Part shown: positions 44,736-52,154 of the stretch, in pieces
Layout: the number at the start of each line of letters is the position of its first letter
Position numbering within the stretch: the stretch's first letter is position 1
From: Variovorax sp. 679
Lineage (GTDB): Bacteria; Pseudomonadota; Gammaproteobacteria; Burkholderiales; Burkholderiaceae_C
Length of the DNA: 64,000 nt
Direction: 5' to 3'
Assembly: GCF_003952185.1 (NCBI RefSeq)
Contig: NZ_RXFS01000002.1
Coordinates: 620,001 to 684,000 of the forward strand
Position numbers and translations under genes: made by a program
The notes under the pieces: model-generated
What the model was told of the DNA's origin: nothing
What the model saw: only the letters and a program-made list of their open reading frames with translations
Databases searched by the model: none

Positions 44736-45622
44736 GCCGTCTCCCCTGCGGCGGCGACCACGCGCTCGGCGCGCGGCTCCTTGTAGCGGGCGTAGTCCCA
44801 CACGTACTGGCCCGGCAGGCTGTGGATCAGCCGGCCGATGCCGTCGTTCATGGCGGCGGCCGCGTCCTCGATGGAGGCGGACGGATCGGTCAGCGCCGTG
44901 CCGACGATGGGTTCGAAGCGGATCACGTAGCCGGCCGCATCGGGCAGGCGTTCGCACACGCTGAGGAAGCAGGCCGCGCCGGTTTGCTGCGCGAGACGGG
45001 GAAGCAGGGTCATGGTGTAGGCCGGGCGGCCCAGGAAGGGCGCCCACACGCCCTGTCCCAGTGGAGGCACCTGGTCAGGCAGGATGCCGGTGTAGCCGCC
45101 GTTGCGCAGCGTGCGGATCAGGCCGCGCACGCCGGTGTTGTTGGTGGGGAGCGTCTGCAGGCCGGGCCTGTCGCGCGAGCCGGCGGCGATCAGGTCGGCC
45201 ATCCATTTCTTGCGCGCCGGACGAAAGAGAGCTGTGATCGGCCCGTAGGTCGACAGGAAGCGCTCGCCGATGGCCTGGCCGCACATCTCCCAGCTGCCGA
45301 GGTGCGGCGCGACCAGGATCACGCCCTTTTTTGCCTGCATGGCGGCCTCGAAGGCCTCCACGCCCTCCCAGCGCACCACGCGGTACAGCACGGTCTGGCC
45401 CTGCGGGCGCAGCCAGAGCCAGGGCAGCTCGGAAGCCATCTTGCCGGCAGCGGCGATGGCGGGACGGTATTGGTCGGGGCCGAAGCCCGCGCTCTCGGCA
45501 TTGGCCTTGAAACGGCGGCGATAGCCGGGCGCGCTCCACCAGACCAGCCAGCCCAGCAATGCACCGAGTCGATGCATCAACGGCATCGGCACGCGGGCAA
45601 GCAGGCGAAACAGGGTGATCAT
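44732..45622 (-). CDS. LpxL-family lipid A acyltransferase, HX4E type
   Basis: Second acyltransferase, 296 residues, with a membrane anchor at about 1-31 and the catalytic motif APHLGSWE (His and Glu spaced as HX4E) near residue 106, plus GGYTGILPDQVPP near 190. The Glu in place of Asp is the more common HtrB/LpxL form. ATG 45622 is chosen because an upstream frame runs into the metK leader. First gene of the pair and divergent from metK. Confidence 0.9.
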   Translation of the reverse strand: MITLFRLLARVPMPLMHRLGALLGWLVWWSAPGYRRRFKANAESAGFGPDQYRPAIAAAGKMASELPWLWLRPQGQTVLYRVVRWEGVEAFEAAMQAKKGVILVAPHLGSWEMCGQAIGERFLSTYGPITALFRPARKKWMADLIAAGSRDRPGLQTLPTNNTGVRGLIRTLRNGGYTGILPDQVPPLGQGVWAPFLGRPAYTMTLLPRLAQQTGAACFLSVCERLPDAAGYVIRFEPIVGTALTDPSASIEDAAAAMNDGIGRLIHSLPGQYVWDYARYKEPRAERVVAAAGETA

Positions 45623-45680
45623 CGAATACGGGAGGGGGGTCAAAAAACGGACGCGCGCGCATGGTATTGCGCGGCTCGAA

Positions 45681-45841
45681 TAGAATGCAAATTGTCGCCG
45701 AGTTACGGAACAACTTGCAGGGCGACAAACACAAGCGCGAAGGCGATTGTGCTCCGTCGGTTCACCGGCATCTGCTAAAGCGTTCGCCATGGCTCCGCAG
45801 AGTTGGCAACGCGCCAATTCACTTCAAGGAGTTTTGAACAA
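45681..45841 (+). other. Structured 5' leader of metK
   Basis: TAGAAT at 45681-45686 is a candidate -10 box. Right after it, TTGTCGCC (45692-45699) pairs with GGCGACAA (45721-45728), with an inner AGTT/AACT pair in the loop. Closer to the gene, TTGGC (45803-45807) pairs with GCCAA (45813-45817), 8 nt before the AAGGAG at 45826-45831. The layout would suit regulation in the leader, but I recognise no known SAM or SAH riboswitch core. Confidence 0.4.
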
Positions 45842-47023
45842 ATGGCGAACGATTTCCTCTTCACTTCCGAATCCGTCTCCGAAGGCCATCCCGACAAGGT
45901 TGCCGACCAGATCTCGGATGCCATCCTCGACGCGATCTTCGAGCAGGACCCCCGCAGCCGCGTGGCAGCCGAGACGCTGACCAACACCGGTCTCGTGGTG
46001 CTGGCCGGCGAAATCACCACCAACGCGCACGTCGACTACATCCAGGTGGCGCGCGACACCATCAAGCGCATCGGCTACGACAACACCGAGTACGGCATCG
46101 ACTACAAGGGTTGCGCCGTGATGGTCTGCTACGACAAGCAGTCCAATGACATCGCCCAGGGCGTGGACCACGCGAGCGACGACCACCTGAACACCGGCGC
46201 TGGCGACCAGGGCCTGATGTTCGGCTACGCCTGCGACGAAACGCCCGAGCTGATGCCCGCGCCGATCTACTACGCGCACCGCCTCGTCGAGCGCCAGGCC
46301 CAGCTGCGCAAGGACGGCCGCCTGCCCTTCCTGCGCCCCGACGCCAAGAGCCAGGTCACGATGCGCTACGTGGACGGCAAGCCCCACAGCATCGACACCG
46401 TGGTGCTCTCCACCCAGCACAGCCCCGACCAGAGCGAGACGTCCACCAAGATGAAGGCTTCGTTCAACGAAGCCATCATCGAGGAGATCATCAAGCCGGT
46501 GCTGCCCAAGGAGTGGCTCAAGGACACGCGCTACCTGATCAACCCGACCGGCCGCTTCGTCATCGGCGGCCCGCAGGGCGACTGCGGCCTCACCGGCCGC
46601 AAGATCATCGTCGACACCTACGGCGGCGCCTGCCCGCACGGCGGCGGCGCGTTCTCGGGCAAGGACCCGTCGAAGGTCGACCGCTCGGCCGCCTACGCCG
46701 CTCGCTACGTGGCCAAGAACATCGTGGCCGCCGGCCTGGCGCGCCAGTGCCAGATCCAGGTGGCGTACGCCATCGGCGTGGCACAGCCGATGAACATCAC
46801 GGTGTACACCGAAGGCACCGGCGTGATCCCCGACGAGAAGATCGCCGAACTGGTGCGCGAGCACTTCGACCTGCGTCCGAAGGGCATCATCCAGATGCTC
46901 GACCTGCTGCGCCCGATCTACCAGAAGACCGCCGCCTACGGCCACTTCGGCCGCGAAGAGCCCGAGTTCACCTGGGAAGCGACGACCCAAGCCGCCGCAC
47001 TGCGCGCAGCCGCCGGCCTCTGA
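45842..47023 (+). CDS. metK: S-adenosylmethionine synthetase MetK
   Basis: Makes SAM from methionine and ATP. 393 residues with [16 protein letters not shown] near residue 13, [12 protein letters not shown] near 121, and the P-loop-like [19 protein letters not shown] near 270. ATG 45842 has AAGGAG 10 nt upstream; an earlier in-frame start would remove that site from use. Its leader can fold into several hairpins. Confidence 0.97.
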   Translation: MANDFLFTSESVSEGHPDKVADQISDAILDAIFEQDPRSRVAAETLTNTGLVVLAGEITTNAHVDYIQVARDTIKRIGYDNTEYGIDYKGCAVMVCYDKQSNDIAQGVDHASDDHLNTGAGDQGLMFGYACDETPELMPAPIYYAHRLVERQAQLRKDGRLPFLRPDAKSQVTMRYVDGKPHSIDTVVLSTQHSPDQSETSTKMKASFNEAIIEEIIKPVLPKEWLKDTRYLINPTGRFVIGGPQGDCGLTGRKIIVDTYGGACPHGGGAFSGKDPSKVDRSAAYAARYVAKNIVAAGLARQCQIQVAYAIGVAQPMNITVYTEGTGVIPDEKIAELVREHFDLRPKGIIQMLDLLRPIYQKTAAYGHFGREEPEFTWEATTQAAALRAAAGL

Positions 47024-47035
47024 TCCTGCGATTTC

Positions 47036-47069
47036 CCGGCGGCCGCCTGCTTCAGGCGGTGGTCGCCGG
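47036..47069. terminator. Hairpin between convergent metK and sensor kinase genes
   Basis: CCGCCTG (47043-47049) pairs with CAGGCGG (47053-47059), and outside it CCGGCG (47036-47041) pairs with CGCCGG (47064-47069). It spans the kinase stop codon. There is no U-run on either side, so termination by it is only a possibility. Confidence 0.35.
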
Positions 47070-48473
47070 AAAACGTACCGTGACCAGCAACCCGTGCGCC
47101 TCGCGCGGGTTCGATTCCAGGCGCACGTCCGCCTGAAAGGCCCGCGCGATCTCGCGCACGATCGCCAGGCCGAGGCCGGTGCCTTCGCTGTCCTGCGCCA
47201 CCCGGTAGAAGCGCTCGAACACGCGCTCCCTCGCCTCGACGGGAATGCCCGGGCCGTTGTCCTCCACGCTCAGCTCGATCGCGCCATTCACCCGCTGCAC
47301 GCCGACGGTCACGCGGCCGCCTTCCTGCGTATAGCGCAGCGCGTTGTCCAGCAGATTGGTGGCCAGCGCTTCCAGCAGCGCAGGCTGCGCCACCACGAAC
47401 GCCCCCTGCGGTCCCGCCTCCGACTCCAGCCCGAGGTCGATGCCCCTGCGATCGGCCAGCGCCGCCAGGTGCTCCACGCAGCGCAGCGCCACGGCCGCGA
47501 GGTCGACCTCCTCCAGCCGCGTGTGCGCATCGCCGTGTTCGGCCTGGGCCAGCAGCAGCAGCTTGTTGGTCACGTCGACCAGCTGGCGGTTGCTGGTCTG
47601 CATGGCCAGCCACATCGCATCCATGTCGGCGCGGCGTGTGTCCCATTCGCCGCGGTGCTGCCGCGTGTAGCGCGCGAACTCGATCTGCGAAGCCTGCATG
47701 GCGAGCGGCGTTCGCAGCTGGTGCGCCGCGTCCGCGATGAAGCGGCGCTGCGCCTCGGAATGCGCCTTGAGCTGCGCAACGAAGCGGTTGATGGTGTCGG
47801 CCACGGGCCGCAGCTCGGTGTGCAGCGCCTGCGGATCGACCACGAGGTCGAGGTGCATCGGGTCGCGCTGCGCAAGCTGCTGGCTCAGCCGAACGATCGG
47901 GCGCAATTCGAGCGTCAGCGCCGCCACCGCGAGTGCAATGGCCAGCACCAGCGCGATCAGCAAATACTCCATCGACGGCCACCACAGCGTGCGCAGCATG
48001 TGGTCGCGGCTGCGCTCGGTCTTGCCCACGGCGATCGTGATGTCGCGCGCGCCCCCCGCCTCGTACATCGAGCGCGTGGTGACCACCGCGCGCAGCGGCC
48101 AGCCGGCGAACTGCGTGTCGTACCACTGCGCGCGGTCTGTGCCCTCGGGCTTGCGCACGGCAGGCAGCGGAAAGTCCGCCGAGCCGGCCAGCACCTCGCC
48201 GTCGGCGCCCATCACGCTGAGGAACACGTGGTCGCGCTCGGCCGACACGAACAGGCTCAGCGCCGATGGCGGAACGCTGGCTTTCACGTCGTCGTCTTCC
48301 CAGATCAGCCGGTCCGACAGCACCTTGGCCGACGACAGCAGGTCGTGGTCCTGCACGTAGTCGGCCACCTCCGCCGCATTGCGCCAGTTGAGCCAGCCGC
48401 AGATCGCGACGAACACCGACAACGGCAGCAGCAGCCACAGCGCGAGGCGCAGGCGCAGGCTGGCGCGCCTCAT
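47052..48473 (-). CDS. Sensor histidine kinase, TctE-like
   Basis: Membrane sensor kinase, 473 residues: transmembrane segments at about 11-29 and 167-188 bracketing a periplasmic 2CSK_N-like domain, a HAMP-like linker, the phosphorylated His at about 251 in DAAHQLRTPL, the N box NLLDNALRY, and the ATP-lid motifs DNGPGIP and GTGLGLAI. This architecture is that of TctE, which in other bacteria controls tricarboxylate uptake. It starts 2 bp after the regulator gene. Confidence 0.93.
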   Translation of the reverse strand: MRRASLRLRLALWLLLPLSVFVAICGWLNWRNAAEVADYVQDHDLLSSAKVLSDRLIWEDDDVKASVPPSALSLFVSAERDHVFLSVMGADGEVLAGSADFPLPAVRKPEGTDRAQWYDTQFAGWPLRAVVTTRSMYEAGGARDITIAVGKTERSRDHMLRTLWWPSMEYLLIALVLAIALAVAALTLELRPIVRLSQQLAQRDPMHLDLVVDPQALHTELRPVADTINRFVAQLKAHSEAQRRFIADAAHQLRTPLAMQASQIEFARYTRQHRGEWDTRRADMDAMWLAMQTSNRQLVDVTNKLLLLAQAEHGDAHTRLEEVDLAAVALRCVEHLAALADRRGIDLGLESEAGPQGAFVVAQPALLEALATNLLDNALRYTQEGGRVTVGVQRVNGAIELSVEDNGPGIPVEARERVFERFYRVAQDSEGTGLGLAIVREIARAFQADVRLESNPREAHGLLVTVRFPATTA

Positions 48474-48475
48474 CG

Positions 48476-49150
48476 TCAGCCTTCCTGGCGCGTGCGCAGC
48501 AGGTAGCCCACGCCGCGCAGCGTGATGATGGTCGCCTGGCTCGCCTCGAGCTTCTTGCGCAGGCGGTGGATGTAGATGTCGACCGCGTCCGCGCTGGGTT
48601 CGTCGTCGAGGCCGAAGATGGCGTCGATCAGCGCCTGCTTCGACACCGTGCTGCCGGCCTTGAGCATCAGCGTCTCCAGCAGCGTGCGTTCGCGCGGCGG
48701 CAGCGACAGCTCCTCGCCGGCCAGCGTGAACTGCCGCGTCCGTAGGTCGTAGCGCAGGTCGCCGCAGGCGATGTCGTTGGCCTTGCCGGGCATCTGCCGG
48801 CGCACCAGCACCTTGATGCGCGCCACCAGTTCGCGGATCTCGAAGGGCTTCACCAGGTAGTCGTCGGCGCCGATCTCCAGGCACAGCACCTTCTGGTCGA
48901 GCGAGGCCGTCGCAGTGAGGATGATCACCGGCACCGCGTCGCCGCGTTCGCGCAGCCGGCGCAGCACGGCCTTGCCCGACATGCCCGGGATGTTGAGGTC
49001 CAGCAGCACCACGTCGTAGCCGCCCTGCATCAGCAGGCGGTCGGCCGCCTCACCGTGGTCCACGTGGTCGACCACGAAATCCTGCTCCCGCAGCAGACTG
49101 GAAAGCCAGTGCGCGAGTTGCGGGTTGTCTTCGATGAGCAGCAGCTTCAT
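48476..49150 (-). CDS. OmpR-family response regulator, TctD-like
   Basis: Two-domain regulator, 224 residues: receiver with acidic pair at 7-8, phospho-acceptor Asp at about 51 and Lys at about 101 (VKPFE), then a winged-helix DNA-binding domain ending in VDIYIHRLRKKL and GVGYLLR. Transcribed ahead of its kinase and divergent from the ABC importer genes, the likeliest target. Confidence 0.95.
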   Translation of the reverse strand: MKLLLIEDNPQLAHWLSSLLREQDFVVDHVDHGEAADRLLMQGGYDVVLLDLNIPGMSGKAVLRRLRERGDAVPVIILTATASLDQKVLCLEIGADDYLVKPFEIRELVARIKVLVRRQMPGKANDIACGDLRYDLRTRQFTLAGEELSLPPRERTLLETLMLKAGSTVSKQALIDAIFGLDDEPSADAVDIYIHRLRKKLEASQATIITLRGVGYLLRTRQEG

Positions 49151-49332
49151 GGGGGTCGGGGGTGGTGGCCGTGGATTCTAGGAAGCATCCACCGGCCCTA
49201 GGGATAACCATGACAAATCGCGCGGGCCGCCGAAAGCTGACCGAAAGAAGCCGCTTTCTAGACTGGCCCCGTCCCGCGACAGGTCTCAGCTGCACGCGGA
49301 CTTCCAATTCGATTCCAACACGGAGAGACACC
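49151..49332. promoter_or_regulatory. Divergent region between regulator and ABC importer
   Basis: 182 bp. CGAAAG occurs at 49231-49236 and again at 49242-49247, 11 bp apart, and the second is half of an inverted repeat GAAAG(N6)CTTTC (49243-49258). Spacing of about one helical turn suits an OmpR-family regulator dimer. No convincing -35/-10 pair was found. Confidence 0.35.
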
Positions 49333-50361
49333 ATGTCCGCATCCCGACGCACCCTGCTGGCCGCAGCCCTGTGCACCGCCCTCGCCGCCACAGCCCCGCT
49401 CGCGCAGGCCGCCGATGCGCCGATCACCATCATGGTGGGCGGCATCAACAAGATCATCTACCTGCCGGCCAAGCTCGCCGAGACGCTGGGCTACTTCAAG
49501 GAAGAGGGCCTGAACGTCGAGCTGCAGTCGCAGCCGGCTGGCGTCGACGCCGAGAATCAGCTGATCGCCGGCGCCGTGCAGGGCGTGGTGGGCTTCTACG
49601 ACCACACCATCGACCTGCAGAGCAAGGGCAAGGAGATCCAGGCCATCGCCGTGTTCTGCAAGGTGCCGGGCGAGGTCGAGCTGGTCTCGACCAAGGCCGC
49701 GGCCGCCGGCTTCAAGACCATGGCCGACGCCAAGGGCGGCAAGACGCTGGGCGTGACGGGCCTTGGCTCGTCCACCGACTTCCTCACGCGCTACCTGGCC
49801 GATCGTGCCGGCGTGGCCTCGAAGGAATACTCGCTGCTGCCCGTGGGCGCCGGCAACACCTTCATCGCGGCCATGAAGCAGGACCGCATCCAGGCCGGCA
49901 TGACCACCGAGCCCACCGTGTCGCAGATGCTCAAGTCGGGCGACGCCAAGGTGCTGGTCGACCTGCGCACCGAGCCCGACACGGTGAAGGCGCTGGGCGG
50001 CCTCTACCCCGCGGCCAGCCTCTACGTGCAGAACACCTGGGCCGAGTCGCACAAGGCCGAGGCCACCAAGCTGGCGCGCGCCTTCGCACGCACCATGCAA
50101 TACATCAGCACCCACAGCGCCGAGGACATCGCCGACAAGATGCCGCGCGACTACTACGGCAACGACAAGGCCCTGTACGTCGAGGCTCTGAAAGCCTCGC
50201 TGCCGATGTTCACCACCGACGCGAAGATGCCCGCCGGCGGCCCCGAGAACGTGCTGAAGGTGCTCGCCACCTACAAGCCGCTGGTCAAGAGCAAGAACAT
50301 CGACCTGTCGAAGACCTACAGCAACGCCTACCTCTCGGCAGCGGCAGTGGCGGCGAAGTGA
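49333..50361 (+). CDS. ABC transporter substrate-binding protein, NitT/TauT family
   Basis: Periplasmic binding protein, 342 residues, with a signal peptide ending AQAAD (near residue 27) and an SsuA/THI5-like fold: NKIIYLPAKLAETLGYFKEEGLNVEL near 39, then GGKTLGVTGLGSSTDFLTRYLA near 138. The ligand is likely a small organic anion (sulfonate, nitrile, pyrimidine or aromatic type), but nothing in the sequence decides which. First gene of the importer operon; GGAGAGA lies just before the ATG. Confidence 0.92.
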   Translation: MSASRRTLLAAALCTALAATAPLAQAADAPITIMVGGINKIIYLPAKLAETLGYFKEEGLNVELQSQPAGVDAENQLIAGAVQGVVGFYDHTIDLQSKGKEIQAIAVFCKVPGEVELVSTKAAAAGFKTMADAKGGKTLGVTGLGSSTDFLTRYLADRAGVASKEYSLLPVGAGNTFIAAMKQDRIQAGMTTEPTVSQMLKSGDAKVLVDLRTEPDTVKALGGLYPAASLYVQNTWAESHKAEATKLARAFARTMQYISTHSAEDIADKMPRDYYGNDKALYVEALKASLPMFTTDAKMPAGGPENVLKVLATYKPLVKSKNIDLSKTYSNAYLSAAAVAAK

Positions 50362-50363
50362 CC

Positions 50364-51191
50364 ATGCGCAACGGAACTCCCCCCAGCAGCAACGGCAACG
50401 GCAACGGCAGCACCGTGACCTCGGCCATCGACTTCAACGACGTGTCGCTGCGCTTCATCTCGCAGGACGGCAACGCCACCGTGGCGCTGCGCAACTTCAG
50501 CATGTCGGTGGCGCGCGGCGAGTTCGTCGCCATCGTCGGTCCCACGGGCTGCGGCAAGTCGACCACGCTGAACATGATCACCGGGCTGCTCAAGCCCACG
50601 GTGGGCGACGTGCGCGTGATGGGCCAGCCGGTGACCGGCATCGACCCGCGCATCGGCTTCGTGTTCCAGGCCGACGCGGTGTTCCCGTGGCGCAGCGTGG
50701 AAGACAACGTGGCCGCCGGCCCGATCTTCCGCGGCAAGCCGAAGAAGGAAGCCCTCGAACTCGCGAACGAGTGGATCCACCGCGTGGGCCTGGCCAAGTT
50801 CGGCAAGCACTACCCGCACCAGCTCTCGGGCGGCATGCGCAAGCGCGTGGCGCTGGCGCAGACCTTCATCAACAACCCCGAGATCCTGCTGATGGACGAG
50901 CCCTTCTCCGCGCTCGACATGCAGACCCGCACCCTGATGCAGGACGAGCTGCTGCAGCTGTGGTCGGGCAACGGCGGCAGTGTGGTGTTCGTCACGCACG
51001 ATCTGGAAGAGGCGATTGCGCTGGCCGACCGCGTGTTCGTACTCTCGGCGCGCCCCGCCACGCTCAAGCGCGTCTACGAGATCGACCTGCCGCGCCCGCG
51101 CGTCATGTCCGAAGTGCGCTACGACCCGCAGTTCATCGAGCTGTCGCGGCACATCTGGGACGACCTGCGCGAAGAAGTGGTCATCCAGTGA
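50364..51191 (+). CDS. ABC transporter ATP-binding protein, NitT/TauT family
   Basis: ATPase of the importer, 275 residues after an unusual Asn/Gly-rich N terminus (about 6-16). Walker A GPTGCGKST near 59, signature LSGGMRKRVALA near 155, Walker B ILLMDEPFSALD near 175, and switch FVTHDLEEAI near 212. 2 bp after the binding-protein gene. Confidence 0.94.
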   Translation: MRNGTPPSSNGNGNGSTVTSAIDFNDVSLRFISQDGNATVALRNFSMSVARGEFVAIVGPTGCGKSTTLNMITGLLKPTVGDVRVMGQPVTGIDPRIGFVFQADAVFPWRSVEDNVAAGPIFRGKPKKEALELANEWIHRVGLAKFGKHYPHQLSGGMRKRVALAQTFINNPEILLMDEPFSALDMQTRTLMQDELLQLWSGNGGSVVFVTHDLEEAIALADRVFVLSARPATLKRVYEIDLPRPRVMSEVRYDPQFIELSRHIWDDLREEVVIQ

Positions 51192-51196
51192 ACACC

Positions 51197-52096
51197 ATGA
51201 CGACAACAACGGCAACGAACACAATGACGCCCTCCTCCACCCCCACGGCGGCCGTGCTGCCCTCCTCGCTGAGCGACGCCGCGCTGGCGCGCGAATCCGA
51301 AATCGCGCAGGCGGCCATCCGCGGCCGGCGCCGCATGATCATCGCGCTGCGGCTGATCGTGCTGGTCGTCGCGCTCGGCGGCTGGGAAATCGCGGCCCGC
51401 CTGAAGTGGATCGACCCCTTCTTCTATTCGATGCCCTCGATGATCTACGACCAGCTCGTGGAGTGGATGCGCGACGGCACTTCGCAAGGCTCGCTGTGGA
51501 TGCAGGTCGCGGTCACGCTGGAAGAAACGGTGATCGGCTTCCTGATCGGCTCGATCGCCGGCGTGCTGTGCGGCATCGTGCTCGGCCGCAACAAGCTGCT
51601 GTCGGATGTGTTCAGCCTCTACATCCAGATCGCCAACTCGATCCCGCGCGTGGTGCTGGGCTCGATCTTCGTGATCGCGCTGGGCCTGGGCATGGCCTCG
51701 AAGGTGGCGCTGGCGGTGGTGATGGTGTTCTTCGTGGTGTTCGGCAATGCCTTCCAGGGCGTGCGCGAGGCCGACAAGTACATGATCGCGAACGCGCAGA
51801 TCCTGGGCGCCTCGCCGCGCCAGCTGACGATGTCGGTGGTGATTCCCTCGGCCATGTCGTGGATCCTGGCCAGCCTGCACGTGAGCTTCGGCTTTGCGCT
51901 GGTCGGTGCGGTGGTCGGCGAGTTCCTCGGCGCCAAGGAAGGCATCGGCCTGCTGATTTCCACCGCGCAGGGCGCCTTCAACGCCAGCGGCGTGTTCGCG
52001 GCGATGATCGTGCTCGCGGTGGTCGCGCTGGCGGCCGACTTCCTGCTGAGCTCGCTCGAGAAGCGCCTACTGAAGTGGCGGCCCGCGGCGTTCTGA
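51197..52096 (+). CDS. ABC transporter permease, NitT/TauT family
   Basis: Membrane permease, 299 residues with about six hydrophobic segments and the cytoplasmic EAA loop in ADKYMIANAQILGASPRQL near 191. A Thr/Ser/Pro-rich tail of about 40 residues precedes the first helix. ATG 51197 is used, but GTG 51188 (overlapping the ATPase stop as GTGA) would suit coupling and adds three residues. Last gene before a good terminator. Confidence 0.93.
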   Translation: MTTTTATNTMTPSSTPTAAVLPSSLSDAALARESEIAQAAIRGRRRMIIALRLIVLVVALGGWEIAARLKWIDPFFYSMPSMIYDQLVEWMRDGTSQGSLWMQVAVTLEETVIGFLIGSIAGVLCGIVLGRNKLLSDVFSLYIQIANSIPRVVLGSIFVIALGLGMASKVALAVVMVFFVVFGNAFQGVREADKYMIANAQILGASPRQLTMSVVIPSAMSWILASLHVSFGFALVGAVVGEFLGAKEGIGLLISTAQGAFNASGVFAAMIVLAVVALAADFLLSSLEKRLLKWRPAAF

Positions 52097-52117
52097 GCAC
52101 GCGACATCGAGCGAAAC

Positions 52118-52146
52118 AACGGCGGGCATTGCCCGCCGTTTTTATT
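52118..52146 (+). terminator. Intrinsic terminator of the ABC importer operon
   Basis: A perfect 10-bp stem AACGGCGGGC (52118-52127) with GCCCGCCGTT (52131-52140), a 3-base loop and a following T-rich TTTATTT. It sits 22 bp after the permease stop and ahead of the convergent TonB receptor. Confidence 0.9.
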
Positions 52147-52154
52147 TCACCCCT

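Noticed and set aside
45690-45841. Known SAM or SAH riboswitch upstream of metK
   Set aside because: No conserved core of SAM-I, SAM-II, SAM-III, SAM/SAH or SAH type could be picked out by eye, so only an unassigned structured leader is reported.
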